In this document: positions 62,101-64,000 of the stretch, in pieces | Numbering within the stretch: the first letter of the stretch is position 1 | Layout: each line of letters begins with the position of its first letter | Assembly: GCA_947179485.1 (NCBI GenBank) | Contig: OX359250.1 | Coordinates: 9,095,873-9,159,872 of the forward strand | Source: Allacma fusca | Taxonomy: Eukaryota; Arthropoda; Collembola; Symphypleona; Sminthuridae | Reading direction: 5' to 3' | Length of the DNA: 64,000 nt | Notes under the pieces: generated by a model | The model's input: only the letters and a program-made list of their open reading frames with translations | Databases searched by the model: none | What the model was told of the DNA's origin: nothing | Program-made: the position numbers and the translations under genes

Positions 62101-64000
62101 ATGTTGTGTCGGCGGAGGTCCGTGGAGACACTTTCTTTGGAGCTCGTCATGGTCTTGAGACTTTGAGTCAATTGATTGCTTATGATGAACAAAGGGATAC
62201 CGTTCAAATTATCTCAGCTGGTGCCGTCATTGATCGACCCCTGTTTGCCTATAGAGGCCTCATGTTGGACACCTCCAGAAATTTTGTTTCTATTAAGGGC
62301 ATGAAAAAATTGATTGACGGCATGGCATACAACAAATTGAACACCCTTCACTGGCACATCACTGACTCTCACTCCTTCCCATTCTACTCCCAACGTGTAC
62401 CACAACTGACCCTCTACGGAGCTTACACCCCTGACAAGATCTACTTCCCAGAGGAAATCAAAGATTTTGTTGAATATGCCAGAATCCGGTAAGGAATTAA
62501 TGACCAATAATAACATTTTCTCTTAACGCTGTCAACCATTCTACATTATATTTACTCTCTGCTAAACCTACCATCAAATGTGTCCAATAGTGGTGTCCGA
62601 GTCATCCCCGAATTGGATGCTCCTTCCCATATCAGCAGCGGTTGGCAAGGTCTGGAGAAGAGCAATGCTGTCCAACCTGGACCCAATACAATTCAACCCA
62701 GTCCAGTAAGTGTGACCAGCGGAGGGCCAATGGCTGTTTGTGTCAATGCTGAACCATGGAATCAGTTCTGCAGCGAGCCTGTAAGTTATTGGAATCTTCC
62801 ATTATAAAAAAAATACTAAAAAAAAGTAAAAAAGTCACTGTAAAGTCAATGCACTCATAATTGACGGATTGATTAAATAGCTGTCAATTAATTTAATTAT
62901 AGCCATGCGGACAACTGAACCCAGTCAACGAACAGACTTACCTTGTTTTAGGTAATACTACTTGCATTTTTTCATCATTTTATTTTGCAATAAGAATCGT
63001 AACAGGGAAGTTATAAAAAATATACTTGATATAAACCCTGAGAAATGAGTACGTGGTGAAGATGATGACATTAACAGATTTGTTTTATCATAGGAAAATT
63101 ATACCGAGATCTCTTGGGGGTATTTGATACTGACGCATTCCACATGGGTGGTGATGATGTTAACTTCAACTGCTGGAACTCCAGTAAGGAAATCACGGAC
63201 TTCCTCGCTGCTCAACGAAGAAACCGAACCGAAAGAGAATTCCTCCAACTTTGGGCCACATTCCAAAGGAGGTACTAATTTTTTTATGTATCTATGCAAA
63301 TAATATTTCTAACTGTATGGCACCATGATACTGCAAAGGAAACTGATTAGGTGAAAAAAATAATGCTGTTCTCATTCATTAATGATGTGAACTATTATAA
63401 AACTTGTAATTTGGGTAACAATAAATAACAGAATGTACATATAAACATTGCAGAGCCTACGTTGAATTAGTCCGTGCTGCCCGTGGAACTGAACTCACAC
63501 CAATTGTTTGGGCTTCCAACCTGTTGATTCAAGAAAATATTGAGAATATTCTTGACCCTGAGAGGTATATAACCGTTGTTCAAAGATTTGAGGTTTTTTT
63601 TAAAGTTGTGCACCTTCCCCCTATAATTTAGAAATTTAATGAACTCATTTTTTTTCTTGCAGATACATTGTTCACTTCAGAAACAGTGGACGTGATCGCT
63701 CCTTGGCTGGTATTTTGGACAAAGGTTACAGAGTTATCTTTTCAAATCGTGATGCTTGGCAGTTCGATTGTGGCTTTGGAGATTGGGTAAGAGGCAAAAA
63801 ATATAGTAACTACAGTTCGGAGAGACATAAAATTCAATACAAACCATAAGGTTGGTTCATAACCCAAAAGTGATTATGCTAACATCCCAATGCTTTCAGA
63901 TGGGAGAAGGTCGTGGATCTTGCGGTGGCTACAAAACTTGGCAGCGTGTTTACGATAACAATCCTTTAAGGGTTATTGCTCAGCTGAATACAACAGAAGA
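59166..64000 (+). CDS. Beta-N-acetylhexosaminidase-like protein with altered active site (3' end outside window)
   Basis: Ten exons are visible: 59166-59257, 60106-60245, 61694-61917, 62022-62488, 62591-62780, 62903-62951, 63094-63271, 63454-63564, 63663-63786 and 63900 to the window end. All phases join. A signal peptide (about 1-25) is followed by PWTYVCKNGTCTKKL, the zincin-like domain and the GH20 barrel: YRGLMLDTSRNF and LHWHITDSHSFPF are intact. Key positions differ from active enzymes and from the neighbour at 48123. HMGGDDV has Asp409 for the catalytic Glu. VHFRNS replaces VQIWTT (Trp lost). DAWQFD replaces DAWYLD (Tyr lost). EGRGSCGG replaces GNNWCSPY. The reading frame is otherwise clean and spliced normally, so this is a gene under constraint and not an obvious pseudogene. 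Chitin or glycan binding without turnover is possible. Confidence 0.93.

Noticed and set aside
1..64000. CRISPR arrays, bacterial operons, phage or integrated virus genes
   Set aside because: No regular spacer-repeat arrays, no prokaryotic gene organisation, and no reverse transcriptase, integrase or capsid-like frames were seen; the window is plainly metazoan.

Overview
This window is eukaryotic nuclear DNA, AT-rich, with short GT-AG introns and metazoan genes. The two chitooligosaccharidolytic-type hexosaminidases, each with an N-terminal cysteine motif (…PWTY.C.NG.C), and the short-intron style point to an arthropod, probably a hexapod or crustacean. I cannot place it more exactly from sequence alone. 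Exon coordinates below were read by hand from splice sites, reading-frame phase and protein families I recognise. No search was run.

Layout, left to right. At 58-1092 (minus) lie two possible exons of an unrecognised gene. TMEM42 follows at 4859-6238 (minus, 3 exons, 170 aa). At 8793-10667 there is a cluster of non-autonomous DNA transposons: a hAT-like element carrying a smaller element, then a Harbinger-like element carrying a relative of a further hAT MITE. An unrecognised 12-exon gene of about 926 aa occupies 12468-17635 (plus). Its last exon is split by a 529-bp hAT-like MITE, and the apparent old stop codon lies 0.5 kb further on. The single-exon BLCAP CDS is at 19588-19830 (plus), followed by another hAT MITE. 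UBA2, the catalytic subunit of the SUMO E1, is complete at 22550-26715 (minus, 12 exons, 660 aa). Its introns hold a Harbinger-like MITE and a hairpin with pre-miRNA geometry. A tRNA-Pro(UGG) gene is at 30131-30202. PIGK, the GPI transamidase catalytic subunit, runs from 31424 to about 36116 (plus). A bHLH factor of the TCF21/musculin/HLH54F class is at 42300-44867 (plus, 3 exons, 214 aa). Two divergent, head-to-head beta-N-acetylhexosaminidase genes close the window: one complete and apparently active (48123-52016, minus, 13 exons, 632 aa), the other cut by the window end (59166-64000, plus) and lacking several active-site residues.

The genes are housekeeping or developmental and do not form one pathway. 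The main leads are: (1) a MITE that has replaced the C-terminus of a host protein; (2) a probable hexosaminidase pseudoenzyme paired with an intact paralogue; (3) a miRNA-like hairpin in a UBA2 intron; (4) nested MITEs with exact target-site duplications. Intergenic stretches are AT-rich with microsatellites and little else that I can support.
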